A stretch of DNA of 64,000 nucleotides from Cercis canadensis (Eukaryota > Streptophyta > Magnoliopsida > Fabales > Fabaceae). The first letter of the stretch is position 1. Every line of letters begins with the position of its first letter. The notes under the pieces are model-generated. The model was not told the DNA's origin and did no database searches. It worked only from the letters and a program-made list of their open reading frames with translations. Below are positions 29,967 through 43,265 of the stretch, in pieces. Both the position numbers and the translations under genes were made by a program. Location of the stretch: contig QAOA01003344.1 of the NCBI GenBank assembly GCA_003255065.1, forward strand, positions 405,256-469,255. The letters run 5' to 3'.

Positions 29967-32100
29967 CTACTCAAGAAGCTTATTGCAGGTGCCTACACCA
30001 ACGGCTGCAGCGAGATGCCATGCAGCATGAATGAATGGAGTTTTAGGGTATAAATCATCGGCAATGAAAAGGATACCACCCACTAATGATGACATTTTAT
30101 GCACATTGTGTGCCATCCTCAGGTCTGGATCTTTTAGTGCCCTTTTTGCAAATGCTACCTGGGTATATATCATTTTTGTTAAAGAAGATCCTCATCATCA
30201 TAAGATAACCCTACTTTTGATTATTAACAAAATCTTTAGATAGTAATAAAAAAGTAACTACAATATCGCGTGCCACAGAGACTCAGATTATATGCAGCCT
30301 TGTACAAACACCAACTTTTTAGAAGGAATCTGACATCTGATTTAATGCTGAACCTCCCCAGTTAAAATATTTTCAGAACTCAATCACTAAAATCAACTGC
30401 TGTGAAATTTCAAGCTCAAACAACTGGAATTGGTTTTGGCTTGAACCTTCATAATTGATTGACAATGATATCTTGATCATGTTCATAATCTTTGACTTGA
30501 TTCATCAAGAGATCCAATAAAGGTCAGGAGTCATGTTACTAGTTTGGTCTAAAGGGTTTTGTGGAGTAGCACAATTATCTATTATATGAAAAGAAAATAG
30601 GAAACTAATTTTTCATAACTAAATGAAGTATATAGGTGAGAAACTAGTTACCTCCATCATCCCGGTGTGAACAACTGAAACCATCAGTGGATGAACTGGA
30701 AGACATAATGCAGTTGCTGCCGTCAGTAACTTCGGATTCTCATTTCTGAGGGCTCTTGAAAGACACTGCAGAAAGATTTCGGATTCAAATAGTGATATCA
30801 AAGTGACCGACTACAGAACCTAAAGCAACCTCAAATTAGGAAGTATAAAGTACTGCAACTGAAAGCTCTGGTGCTGATAATATATAGATTGTGAGTCACA
30901 CACAGCACACATTGCACTTAGACAATCCGGTCTCCCACTTGACCTAGTTCTTGAAGGGGTTAAAGTTGCAATTAGAAGGAAAAGTGCACAGGGTAAAATA
31001 TATTAATTGATGTACTGATATGGTTAAATTTACAATACTTGTACAAGGGAAATTGCTTGTTCAACTATATGAAACTAGAGTTTGAAAGACTAAAAGTAGA
31101 ACCATTAAGTTTATTAAAGAAGAATTGACAACGCATCTTCTGCATAAAATTATTCAAACAAAATAAGGATACACGTTGACTAGTATTTAGCAATCAATCA
31201 ACAGAACATATCAAATTCAGACTGTGGTGCTGCACACATTGGTTTAGGCGCATTTTAGGTTTGAAATCAATACTGCTAGAATTATTTTCAACTATCAATA
31301 TGCTACTTACAACAGTTGCTGTGGCTATCATCGTGTAGTCAACCCATCTAAGAATTTTCCTTAGCTTCCCTCTTGAACAATGGTACATGCTAGAGGCTAC
31401 TCCGACTCCAATTAAAGAATTTGCGTATATTTTAGAATTAAGACTTTTCCTGTATTGGAGATAAGTAGCAATTATTAATAAGATAATTTAAAAGGGGAAA
31501 ATTATTCTTTATTGCATAAAAACTCAAGCAGCTTAGAGCAAAATATTACCTGGGGGCACTCATCCCAAGAGCTATAAAAGGAAGTGAAGTAAGCACATTA
31601 GCAACTGTTTCAGCCAGATTCTGATCACCTGATGAAGGGGTCAACATTGGAGTATATACATCAATTATTTACACGAGATTGGATTATTTTCCAGATTATA
31701 ATAACATACACCAAGGGAAGAAAAAATTTCTCATAGTACCATGTGTATGGAGTTTACAGTGGATAGGTGTCAAGCATGCTGCTCTTTGTTGCCACACCCG
31801 CCTGGAGATTATGTAAGCAGTAGGATAATTTGAATAGCTTTGTATGTTGTATATAGTCTTACTATCACAAGAAATTGCTATCACTTAGAAATGGTGAAGT
31901 TTTTATTCAATGGATACTTATTTCACTTACTGTACTGACAGCTGCTGATTTGCTCCATTAGTTGAAGTTTCACATGTTGATGGCTGAAAATCCCCTCTTT
32001 GATTGGTCTCTGTTGGAGCAAAAGGTGAATGAGGCCCCACATGGACTCCATGCACTCCCACCAGGGCTCTACTACGACTCTGTGTACTTTGAGGACTCAT
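29967..32100 (-). CDS. CREST-superfamily-like membrane protein, uncharacterised
   Basis: Six exons on the minus strand (32100-31931, 31801-31740, 31628-31550, 31449-31311, 30765-30652, 30158-29967) join in frame to 756 nt, 251 residues. The first about 60 residues are polar and Ser/Thr/Gln-rich. Hydrophobic segments follow at roughly 86-104, 114-126, 140-155, 165-185, 205-222 and 230-245. Three positions match the catalytic signature of the CREST superfamily (alkaline ceramidase, PAQR receptors, Per1, TMEM8): SSMYH (S123-x3-H127), WVDYT (D141) and HAAWH (H232-x3-H236). In those families they hold a metal and act in lipid amide or ester hydrolysis. The segments are otherwise unlike the ceramidases, so substrate and organelle are unknown. 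The N-terminus is uncertain: the frame is open upstream of the ATG chosen, and a splice acceptor TTCCAG lies just before it, suggesting an intron in the 5' UTR. Confidence 0.78.
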
Positions 32101-32819
32101 ATGCCCATCCGCTAGAAGTGCAGGTGAACTTGAGTACCAGCAAGAAATTGCTGGCCTCTGGAAGGAATGTGCGAGATAAAAGCCAATAATTCTGGATGGA
32201 ACATGATAGAGTATTTATCACTTTGAAGAATAGTCTATCTGGAATATCTATATGGTTTCATCAAAAAGCAAATTCCAACATGAGTATCTGTAGTCATATA
32301 AAAGATGTAAGAACTAAATGCAAATAACCTTTCAGTAATGATTGTAATGAATTTTTCTTTCCTTGGCCCCCTTACAGAATAAAGAAAAGGCAGGTAACCA
32401 ACGGCTTATAGATGGTGTATATGTCAAATAACTCACCATACTCAAAATTCCAACCACGAAACATGTCATGATTTATTTAGAAGAAGAAATTCATAATCGT
32501 AAGATGAATGTCCCTTCATTCATCTATTAGATTTTCTTCTGTACTCAACTGAAATCTGGAATCTCTCATGTTTATTATCGATTTTTAACTTTTTCCAACA
32601 AAAAGGCCCTAACAGAATACCCTACAGGCATTTATAGCAGCTAACTACAAGTGAGGCCCTAACACACCAAAAAACCAGAAGGGCAATTGAACTACTTGCT
32701 ACTAACGACATGATGCGAGCTTAAATAATAAAACAGAAAGATATATAGAAAATTGGTGAAGACGTTGCTCTAGTTACAATCCAATCAATTCAATTAGCAA
32801 CCAAAAAAAAAAAAAAAAN

Positions 32820-32863
<44 letters not shown>

Positions 32864-33600
32864 ATCCAATCCATTCGCATGGGATAAGCAGTACTCAGAC
32901 AGATGATTATGGGATTAACCAATAGGGAAATACATATATGATCTCACAATATTTGAGCTCTTGGAGCTTATAATTAAGTGCATAGAAGCATGATCAAACA
33001 CCCAAAAACATCAATTTCAGACTGTTCATATATGATCTGAGAAAAACCAAATATTTCCAATCAGTTTTCAAAGAATTTGGCAAACCATAACGAACCCCAA
33101 ATACAATTCATGACTAATTACTGGCTATACTTCATTGAATAGTAATCAGCATTACTAAATCAGACGTACAATAACAACCTAGATTCTTGAATAACCCGAT
33201 TGTCTGGTTTACTTCACAATTTCAATCCCAAAATCTCACCTTTATCGAAACTCCTACAATAAACCCATAAAAAAAGAAAAAAGAAAAAAAATACATAAAG
33301 AGATTTCTACTATTATCATAAACAGCAACATCACATTGAGATTATCTTCCTGCTTATATCCATATTCAAATTAACATATGAAAACTAACATAGCATTTTC
33401 AGAAATCAACTACTATAAGCATCAATCTGCGGCTTGTGCATAAAAAGTAAGCGTGTGTGTGCAAGTGGGCAGGTGGGTAATTGAGAAACAGAGGGAAAAA
33501 GAGGGAGAGAACCTGAGAGAAAATGCTGGCAGCAGTTCAAGTTAGAAGCAAAATCCAAACGGGAACTGGGTTATATAGAGGGAAAGAGAAGGAGTTTTAT
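32101..33600 (-). promoter_or_regulatory. Probable 5' UTR intron and promoter of the CREST-like gene
   Basis: On the minus strand a TATATAA-type box lies at about 33571-33577. A candidate non-coding first exon ends at CTCTCAG/GTTCTC near 33515. The acceptor would be TTCCAG at about 32159-32164. The intron would be about 1.35 kb and contains an A-run of about 57 bases at 32803-32859 with one N at 32819. This model rests on splice motifs only. Confidence 0.4.
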
Positions 33601-36600
33601 TTCAGTTGGGCAAGAATAGTATTTGAAACTTCAGACGAAACAAAATTGGGAATAGAATAAACTCTTTAAAGGAAAGGAAGATGCTGATGACTCACGAATC
33701 TTCCTCGTTGGCTTGCGCATATTCGCCAGTGGCCTTCCGATTGAGTCTTTTTTTCTCCAATACTAAGAGCCCGCTACCAATGCCGTGGACTATCCAAACT
33801 CTACCTATCTTCTGGTTTCTCTCAGCCCACTTGTGACCTAATGATTGGGGTGGACTATTGGGCCCAAGTGTGTGTGTGTGTGTGCGCGCTCTTTTTTCTT
33901 ATAGCACAAACTATAAAGTTATAAACTATTAAATTGTTACAAAATTGATTGAACATTTAGGCTTAGTGGACTCAAGACAAATTTTGATAATTTTTGTTTA
34001 GTCCAAATTTGAGCATGTGATATGATCACTTGTACATTCGCATTCTATGTTTGACTATATTATCTTCAATTTTTTGGAGTCAAACAAGAAGAAATTTTCA
34101 TGTGAATCTCGTAATTTTGGTATGGATGACCTGGTTTTGATAAGATTAAGAATATAGATCATTTAAGTCATTTGAGGTACACACAAGTTGACCCAAATAC
34201 CATCTAAAGCATAATACCTAGTTTTAGATGGCCAGTCTTTAAGCAGATTTAGAAGATGATTAGTTGAGATGCACATAAGCGAACCCAAACACCTCTAATC
34301 ATAATACTAAAATCTAGTGTGTTGTTTAATCTTACTCCAATTAATTTTTGATTATTTACTTTTTTACGGCTTGCTATTTATGGTGTTTTATGCCTTAAAA
34401 TTTTTTATAACCCAAAACGAGTGTTTTACTTCAACATTTGGATGGAACCAAAATTATTAAACTTTGGACGAGTCATCCATGATCTAAGGGTTCTACTATC
34501 AAAATACTCACAACTGTAGCTTTATGTGTGAGCATTTTGAGACCCTCATTTTATCAATGAAAGGTCTCAAACACAAGATTATCTTCTTGTGAGATATTCT
34601 ATATTAATGATTGTCTGATCCAGCAAAAACAAAAAAAATGATTGTCTGATCTTTCTATGGTGGATATAAATACATATAAACTCATAATATAACTACTCCA
34701 TCTTTTAAAAAGAAAAAAAGAGTTGAAAAGGCTTATGATAATTTTTTTCTTTTTGATATAGAAAATGCTTATAATAATAGGCAGATCTAGCATTGAATAC
34801 ATTTTAGTGGTTAGCAAACTCAATGAATGTACCAAAGCAAGGATTGTAGAGACATCATTTGTGAGAAGATATATAATGAGATATTTTATCATCATATTCT
34901 TAAAGATTAAAGTGAGTATATACATTCGATAGCCCACATTATTTTTTATTAATTATTTTTGATTATATAATAACAAGGAGATTTAAATCCTTAATTTCTT
35001 ATAAATTATCAATATCTCTCACTACTAATTGTTTCATATCATTTTAAGTGGGAAATAATTCCCTAATCATTCATTTCTAAAACTTTATGATCCGTGGGGA
35101 TAACCTTGGGCTAAAGATTGAGGGATCCAATCGGGATTTTACTGAATTTCTCATTGAAGAAGAATGCCATGCCCTTAAGCCCATTGACCAAGGCCCAAGA
35201 GAACAAGATAGGTCGAACTAAATGGCTTCGTTCTGAGCCTAAAATAATTCAATGTAGGGCTTAAGGTTAAGGTATCATGAAACTCTTCAATAATGGTAAA
35301 TTAACATTGAACCAACTAGTGTCATTACAAAAGGGAAAAATAAAACCTTGCCATTAACCCTTGACTCCAAACTAGGGGTTACATTTAAAAAAATGATTAA
35401 GTGTGTTTGGTTAATCACTAATAAAATAATTAAGAGAGTGAGTTTTGACAAATCTATAAATTATTATTTATGTGTATGTATCTCTCATTTTAGAGGATCC
35501 AAATGTTTACAATAAAGAGTTATTTGTGCCCCTCAAGGTGATGTATGTAACTTCTATATATAATTAATTTGGTCTGAAATATTTTTTTATACTGTAAATG
35601 TTGTTTAACAAATCGATTATTTGAACATATCCTCTAAATTTTCCTAGGAAATATATTATAACATGTGAAATTGAGTTATAATGTAAGTTTTTTTCTTATG
35701 CTTTTCAACTTTAAGGTACGGAATACAAGTATACAAAATGCAAATTGATTTAGAAATCTAGTTGTATATATTCAATTCTAATTAAGAAAAAAAAAAAAAA
35801 GGCTTCAATATAGGGAATTAATTGCACTACATTCAATTACCTTCTAAGCTTTCAAACTAAAGGAAGTTTTCAACATCGTAACATGAATAGCAACCAATCG
35901 TGTTCATTACTCGTGATCACTTGCTAGTTGCGACCCAAAATTGAATTGATGCTTTTTCTATAAGAATAATCAAATCTTGGATCTATTAGTCATATATATT
36001 TTGATAACAGTTTAAAATTAAAATAGAAAAAAAAAAAAAGAATTGTCCAAGTCTATTCTGATGATTGACCACAATAATTGTAATGTCTCCCCTAAACTAA
36101 GACATATTATGATATCCAACATATTTTATTGAAATTTTGACTCATTCTAACTTGTCCGAAATTAGCTTTTAATTTAACATGCATGTGATTGCATGTGGTT
36201 AATAATAGAAAAATAAAAGTTAATTTAAATGTAAAAATAAGTTTTCCCTTGTTAGAACTTAGAATCACAGAAGTTATGGTTTGATTTTTTTTTTTAACTC
36301 TCTAATAAAAGCAATTTTTTTTGGTTTTTTCAATGAATTTTATTTTTTATTTTTTTTTATTTTCCATCTAATAGTCATTTGCAATTAGTGCATATTAAAT
36401 TAATAGCTAGTTTTGAACAAAAGTATGAAATTAATAGCTAAAATTAGGGTGGACACTGTATTTAATCTTAGTCCCCTCTATTCTCTTAACCCGAATTTTT
36501 GCTGTATTATTGGAAGTCACCTGTCACATAGGAGGAGGAGAGGAAGAGAATTCCTATGTCATCAGTGGAGGTTGCTGTGTTACCAATGTTCACTTGAGTG

Positions 36601-36748
36601 ACCACTCTTTGATATTAAAGTACAAGGTACGCTTCCAATTTTGTTAGCTTTCGTGTTTCAACTTTCCACTTCATGTCTCTATAATAATTTTTTTTTTTTT
36701 TTATACTTTTGACTATGATAACTGTTCTATCTTACATTATAATATTTA
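33601..36748. other. AT-rich spacer
   Basis: A (GT)n microsatellite lies at about 33869-33884. A stretch near 34945-35040 resembles a decayed SINE (GATTTAAATCC box and a T-rich flank). I see no gene or RNA. Confidence 0.4.
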
Positions 36749-37202
36749 GGTTTGTTTGAGAGTTTGAAATGAGGGGAAAAGAAAGGAGAGGAGAGGAAAG
36801 AGAGAGAAAGAAAATGAAGGAAAAGAGAGAGGTTTTCCTCTCATTTGTTTTGATAATTAAAATGAGTAAAATGAGAGGAAAGAAAAAGAAAAATTCTATT
36901 GTAAAATATTTTTACTAGTTTACCATTTATTATTAAAATAGACATATTTAATATAAAATTAAATAATATAATAGACATATTTTAAAAAATAAAGGAGTAT
37001 AATAGTCATTTTAGCATATTTTCTCTCCAAACCCCCCAATTTGAAGGAACACAAGAATGAATTAAAAAAGGACTGTAAGGGTTGCATCTTATCCACCGGT
37101 CTCCTCTCAGCTTTTAAAATAAATCTTATAAACAGGGAGATGAAAGCTTTATTCATTTCCTCTTCTTTTCTTTACCCTCCAAAGTAACTCCCAAACAAAC
37201 TC
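36749..37202. mobile_element. Tourist-like MITE (PIF/Harbinger type)
   Basis: A 454-bp element begins GGTTTGTTTGAGAGTTTG and ends with the complementary ..AACTCCCAAACAAACTC. It is flanked by the 3-bp duplication TTA at 36746-36748 and 37203-37205. The subterminal parts are also complementary (GGGGAAAAGAAAGGAGAGG versus CCTCTTCTTTTCTTTACCCTCC). TTA/TAA duplications and (T)GTTTGG-type ends are hallmarks of PIF/Harbinger non-autonomous elements. It has no coding capacity. Confidence 0.78.
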
Positions 37203-38581
37203 TTAAGAGACTCATTAGCGATTTAAATAGATGAAATTAATACATTTAGCTGCTACAATGTTTTTTGGATCATGTTAGAGGCCAGTTACTAATCGTTAAT
37301 GGAAATTTTAACTTTAATTTCCATTAAGGATTATAGAAAACGCAGGAGCCGGATTGCGCCTTGTAAAATTCTAGGAAAACAAAACCAGAAACAGAAGAAA
37401 AGGAGAAATTTGTGTGTATGTGAGAGAGAGAAGTAACCATGAGTTAATTTTATTTAACTAAAGATCCGACAAACCAGAACATGATAACAAGGATAAACTA
37501 GAGGGATAGTTTATTATTGTGTATTGATACATAATTTAAGCGTGATTAGGTGGTGGAACTAATTCTTAATTTTAGTATTATTACAAAGATTTCAAAAAAT
37601 TAAATCACCTTAGTGATAGTCAATTATCTAATAGTTGATAAATTTTGAGTTTTAATTGAGTTAAAGCTACTCTCTATTTTAAATCAATTTTTTTTGAATT
37701 GTGTAACATTGACCGGTTTAAACTCAAAAATTGTTAATTATTTGAGTGTTTGACATGTATTGTGACTCGATTTGTCAAGATCTTTACAATAATACGGAAA
37801 CCAAGGGTTAATTTTGCCACCAATGACTTGTGTCCGATTATGAATTAATACACAATAATAATACTAAAGATAATAGATCAATAGAGTCACAAATCAAAAG
37901 GGACAATTCGGTCATTTCAGAAGGAAAGAGGGCAATAGTGTAATTGAGATTCGCATTCAAATCGAATAGAAAAGAAAAATTATATCTCAATATTTTTGTG
38001 CAAAAAATAATAAGCAAATCTTGATTTTAAAAAATTGCTGAGAGAAGAAACAGTACTATGACCGCAGAGTTTGTTCACCCATGCCCTCTAAATTTGAATA
38101 TATTCCGGAGACAGCGGCTATTAATACTGGACAGTCCCACACCTTTATCAAGCCAACACAATAAGAAAAAAAAAATATTACATAAAGCACATAAAAACAA
38201 AAACAAAACAGATGCCAAAATGCAAAGAAAAACCAAAGCAGTGAGCTAGCCAGTGATGGTGTATGAGTAAAAGTTGCAAAGTCCAAAGAGACTCAGAAAC
38301 CAAGTGAAATATAAGAATTATAAGAAGGTTCCAGGAATCAAGGGTCAAGATCATGTGACTAGACCCATAAGACAAGGAAGTACCCAAGTTTTTAGGTTTC
38401 TTTTTCTCTCTTTCTAACTACTCTCTTCAACCCCCTCTCTGATTTATCCAAAACTCAATTCCATTTACACTCTCTGTACTGTGTTAGAGATATTACATGG
38501 TCTTCTTCTGGGTTCTCTGAAGCTGCTAGCTACTTCCTCTGTGTGGTGTCTTGCCATTTGATAACATCTACAGCAACCGCA
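37203..38581. other. Spacer and promoter side of the CLE gene
   Basis: AT-rich up to about 38000. The final 200 bases are CT-rich (TTTTTCTCTCTTTCTAAC..) and probably include the core promoter and 5' UTR of the CLE gene. No other feature was seen. Confidence 0.4.
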
Positions 38582-38914
38582 ATGATAGGTTTCAGAGAAA
38601 GAGAACAAAGGAGTACAAGAGAAAGAAGGTTATCTGGATCAAGAGCTGCCATTTTCTTCTTGTGGGTCATCTTAGTCTTTGCACTTATAAGCTTGGTTTT
38701 GTCTATTCACAATGAAAGCAGCAGCAGCAGCCATTCAATTAGGCCTCAAAGGAGAGAACGTGTTCTCAGCAGGGCATTGTTTGATGCACCATCACCACCT
38801 TCAACTACTCATGCTCAGGTTGTGGGCACACATGGTGAAAATACGGATGCAGATACACTTTATGGGGATGACAAAAGAATAATTCATACTGGTCCAAATC
38901 CTCTTCATAATTAG
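38582..38914 (+). CDS. CLE16: CLE16/17-type CLAVATA3/ESR-related peptide precursor
   Basis: A single-exon gene of 110 codons plus stop. The precursor has a basic N-terminus (FREREQRSTRERR), a hydrophobic segment at about residues 23-42 (AAIFFLWVILVFALISLVLS) serving as signal sequence or anchor, a variable Ser/Pro-rich middle, and the CLE box RIIHTGPNPLHN as the last 12 residues (encoded at 38876-38911). CLE16 and CLE17 of Arabidopsis carry RLVHTGPNPLHN and RVVHTGPNPLHN, so the His at box position 4 places it in this pair. Secreted CLE dodecapeptides are hydroxylated at Pro7 and bind CLAVATA1/BAM-type receptor kinases to limit meristem growth. The ATG at 38582 is the first in frame; the frame opens further upstream only from GTG. 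Its position between WOX6 and a PPR gene agrees with CLE16 of Arabidopsis. Confidence 0.92.
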   Translation: MIGFREREQRSTRERRLSGSRAAIFFLWVILVFALISLVLSIHNESSSSSHSIRPQRRERVLSRALFDAPSPPSTTHAQVVGTHGENTDADTLYGDDKRIIHTGPNPLHN

Positions 38915-41900
38915 TGGCCAATTCCCATGGTAGGAGCCACTTCTTAATTGTATTCTAGTGTTTAATGCATCGTAGTTATATTCAACTGCGCGCAAATGAC
39001 AGTGTAAGATCCTTTGTGCTATTTGCCTTTTTTCTACTTTTTTCTTCTTACATTTTGGATTTAGAAAAGAGTGAGAGCATAGCTTTAGCTTTTTCAGTGG
39101 GGTGTTTAATGAGGGTTTTAGCAAATGAGAAGGAATTGGGGTGAGAAAAGTGAGGAGGCTAGTGTTAATGCTCTCGTTTCTTTTGCAATGAATTTCATTT
39201 TTTCTCCCTTCTTCTTTTAAGTACCTCTTCAGATCAAAACAGAAAAAATGTGTTTCAATTGATTGGCAGGTACATTATTCATCTGCTCTTCTTCTTCTTC
39301 TTCTTCTATGTTATGGTCATCCAATATCAAATACAATCCTGGATTGCTTATCAGTGTGGTCACATGCACCCGTTGATTAGTACAAGTACGCTATAATTGA
39401 TACTGTTTTCCTGCTGAACAGTACTGCAAAATCATTGATTCAGTCACTGAGCACACAGTTTTGTGCGGAATTTCTAACTTTAAAAGCAATGCCGGGTTAA
39501 GATGCTAAGATATATGTTAGAGAAAAATCAAAGATTTATGCTTAAACTTCAAGAAAAAATTACCCTTTTTTTAAAAAAAAAAATCTTCTTTAATCTTGAT
39601 ACTAAAATAAGCATAATATGTGTCATGACTCATGAGTAGAGCGTCCAAATCTATGACCTTATATTATATTAGACTATTTTTTTTTGTTGGTGTAACTGTT
39701 ATGGTGTTTGTTATGCCTTGTCTTCTGCGCCAGAAAGGGACAAAACTAGGCTAAGCAATGTTATGAGTCATTATTTACATGTCATAATCACAATGGTGCT
39801 CTACATGTTATTATTGGCTATGCATTATTAATCACCCAACTTAATAGTTATACTCAACGTAACTCTATAAGTGACTCAAATGGAAAATAATATACACATA
39901 TATAAGCTTCAATTCACAATAATCCACAACTATATTATGTATCAGAATATGAATTGGGCACAAAAAAGATTAAGCAGAATCACATGAATTCAGATTTTGT
40001 CATACAATATCATTTGTGAAATGTTATGAAGAAAATTTCTATATATCATTACTCAACTCAGTTATAGCTACTTGAAAATTGTGCATAATTATGCATATAA
40101 GAAATATGCAAGTAAAATTATTCTTAATCACGCTACATTTAGAAGGATAGAAATATGGTATGGTGTTTTGCTTGGATGGATGAGCTGAGAGACGGTGTGA
40201 GACAGTGTAGGCATTAATTATTGGGTGGGAATAGGATTCCTTTGATTGATTATTCCTAGAAGTGCCATCTGTTTTTGACTTAAATGCACCAATTTTTTTC
40301 TCAAACGGGATGCCCGTCTCAATGGGCCAACACGCTTTCTCAAGGTTTAGGACACTGTACCCCCAACCAATTGAATATTTAATTGCATAAAATTTTGTAT
40401 GAAGCTCTCTTTTTGGGGCCCTCCCCATATTTCATAAATGAGGCACCCATTGTAAGGAAAAGGCAGTTCTGGCCTTCATTCAGTTGTTCAATGAACATAC
40501 AAACATCCTTGTGAATTGGGGAATTCACTTTCTTCCATACCCATTTTAGATATTATAGTTTTCTCAGTGTCACCTATGGACAAAACAAAGTTCAAGCTCT
40601 CAAGGTGAGATCTCTATAAACAAGTTAAGGAAACTTCCTTGGAATGAGTTTTGTCAACTGAACCCCAGAAAACCATACCCAAAGAAATGGCTAGAGAATA
40701 GAGTAGATATTTCTTCTAACATAAGTTTTGGATAACTTCAAAAGATTCTGTTCAAGAATGAGACCAAGATGTAAATTTTTTTTCCCCCTTCTCACTCCTC
40801 TCTTTACAAGGGAAATTTATAGTAGTGCTTCCCCATGAAATGAATGTTTGCTTGGAGCCATTATAGAGCGCACACATAAATGTGTGTTTAAAGGAGTGAT
40901 AAGAGTGCAACTACCCCATCTCTTCATTGTCCAACTTCCATAAAACTCTAGTTTATTGCACCTACCCACCCAACTCTTTGCTGTATGCCTTGCTACTAGC
41001 TGGTTTATAACTATTTTCCATCTATATTTTTTCTCTCATTGGGATATGGGTTGCTTCTTCAGCTCCTTCAATATTATTAGGGAGCACCATTGTCATCCCT
41101 AATACCCTTGGCCAAAATTAAGGACCCACATTGTATGGCAAGTTGGTTGGAAAGCTAATGTGAAATAATATCATCTGCCCAAAAATAAAGGCTATGTTAA
41201 TCAATATGGGTCACATACATACAACTTTGCAACCATAGCTTTAATTGATTATTGGTTTATCGTATTCAGTAAGTGGTTACTTTCAAAGAGGCATATATCT
41301 TCAAAATTCATTTTCTCCACAGCAAATCTAAATCTTTGCTTCAAGGGGGAACGTTCTAATTGTTGAGATAAGAATTAACACTATGACCTTAAAAGTAGGG
41401 TTATATTGAAAAGGGTCAGTTTCAAAACTTAGGTAGCCTACTTACACTATCTAATGTATAAGATGGTATGGCTTATATATAATATGAAAATCAAAGTCAA
41501 GCGGCAAGACCAGGAAATACAGATGAATGCACTATGAAACAAATGAGTGTGACTAAAACTTCAAGCTGGAAAGCCCTTAAAAGTTGATTCTATAGTCAGA
41601 AGGAAATGGATCCGGTGTTTGACCATGACGTTGGGGAAGTAGTTTATTGTTCAAGCTATTTATATATTGGTGTTATAGTTCATAATAGCCTTTCTCCCCT
41701 CTATCTCTATTAAGCAAGTCATGTGTTTTATAAATTTTAAACTCTTCCTGTTTATTGAAGCAAGTGGTACGTTTTATATAAATTATTTGTAGACAGCCCT
41801 AGTGGTGATATGGGGAAGAAAAAATTAGCAGACGTGTGAAACATGCATTATAATAAGTAACTATAAGAAGTATCACACTATCTATTCTAAAGGTCTTAAA

Positions 41901-43265
41901 GGGTATGAAAAAAAAAAACCAGTCTATTGCTTATGGTTATGTTATGTAATGAGACTGTTTTATCTTCAAACATTGATATTAATAATTTTGTGAGATTTGG
42001 AGTATTTCGGTTTTCAGAAGAGAGGGGACCAGAGAATTGGAAGACAACAAGTACTTTACCTGTTTATTCTTCTATAACAGAATTTATATGGGCAACATCA
42101 AGAAGTCTGAAAACAAACCTTTCTGTAATTTTTTTCTCCTATGTCTCTCTTTTTTTTTCTACTCTTATTTTCTAGATACCAAATGACAATGCCTATGTTG
42201 AAGTCGGAAGTTAGGTCGGATGACTGAATTCAAGTTAGTTTAATTAAGTTCAAGGTTTGATCTGTACAATAAACATGAGTGAATTAAGGGTCGGGTTGAG
42301 AATGCATGGACTCCAAAGATCAAGTTATATCAGTTTTGAGTAGGTAAAGTAATAGAATAAGAGAGTCCAAACAAAATTATAATACCGATTGGAAAAACAG
42401 TATTTATAAAAGAATTGAGGCTATTTAGGTAATTTAATCAAAATGGGTCAAAAGTGGTTTGGACTTTGATAACCAGTATAAACACCAAATTAATTTTCTG
42501 TCCTATTTTTTCTCCTATTGTGTGTGTTTCCGGTGCAAACTTTTCTGTTGTTTTCTTCATCCCATTCTGGATGCAAACTTCTTTTTTTTGGTGGTTTCTT
42601 TTCCTTTTTGTGTGTTGCCTGGAACTTTAGAAGAGAATTCTTTGTTAGTAAAAATTTTCTGAAGGCAGAAGGGAAGAAGTGAATGGTGATTATTACGTTT
42701 GCATTAAAAATGATACATTCTAAGGTGAAATTGAATTCTATCCACAAAAGCACAGCAAGAATTCCCAGATTGCTTTGCATATATGAATTTTTTTGAGTGT
42801 TCATACTAAATTGTTGGGTAGTTTTGTAATGGCAAATTGAGTTGTTAATAAGAAGATAACATACCACCAAATACATCCTCATGCTCGTCATATTTGGTAG
42901 TTGAAGCTTTATAATTCAAAGCCCTGAACATGGTTAAGAAAAAATTAAAAAAGAAAAATTATCAATCTCCACATTTGAATCCATAAAATGATGTTTTTAT
43001 ATTGAACCACCCAAATTTAGTCTAAAATGCTATCTTACAACCACCAAAGTAAACAGAGACCAAGGCAAAATTTTAGAAGGCAGACAGAATTAATAAGGAA
43101 ACCAAGAAAAGTAGGTTATGTACAGAAATTTACTGAGGTCCTTGGAGTTGGAGATAAAAAAGTCACAGACTATTATATTACTCTGAGGAAAGCTTCTGAA
43201 TACCTGCAAAGCAGCATCCTAGATCCCAAAAGCTCAACCTGAAAAATAAAGTTCTGCAAAGGGCA
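38915..43265. other. Long gene-free spacer downstream of the CLE gene
   Basis: The left end includes the CLE 3' UTR. A (TTC)n microsatellite lies at about 39288-39307. The remaining 4 kb is AT-rich with no supported gene. Open frames at 40039-40428 and 42490-42891 (both minus) show no family resemblance and no splice context. Confidence 0.45.

Noticed and set aside
31962..32189. Plus-strand frame of 75 codons
   Set aside because: It lies antisense to exon 1 of the CREST-like gene, whose minus-strand frame joins properly to the next exons.
43027..43242. Plus-strand frame of 71 codons next to block A
   Set aside because: Composition is plausible but it is not matched in block B and shows no domain or splice partners.
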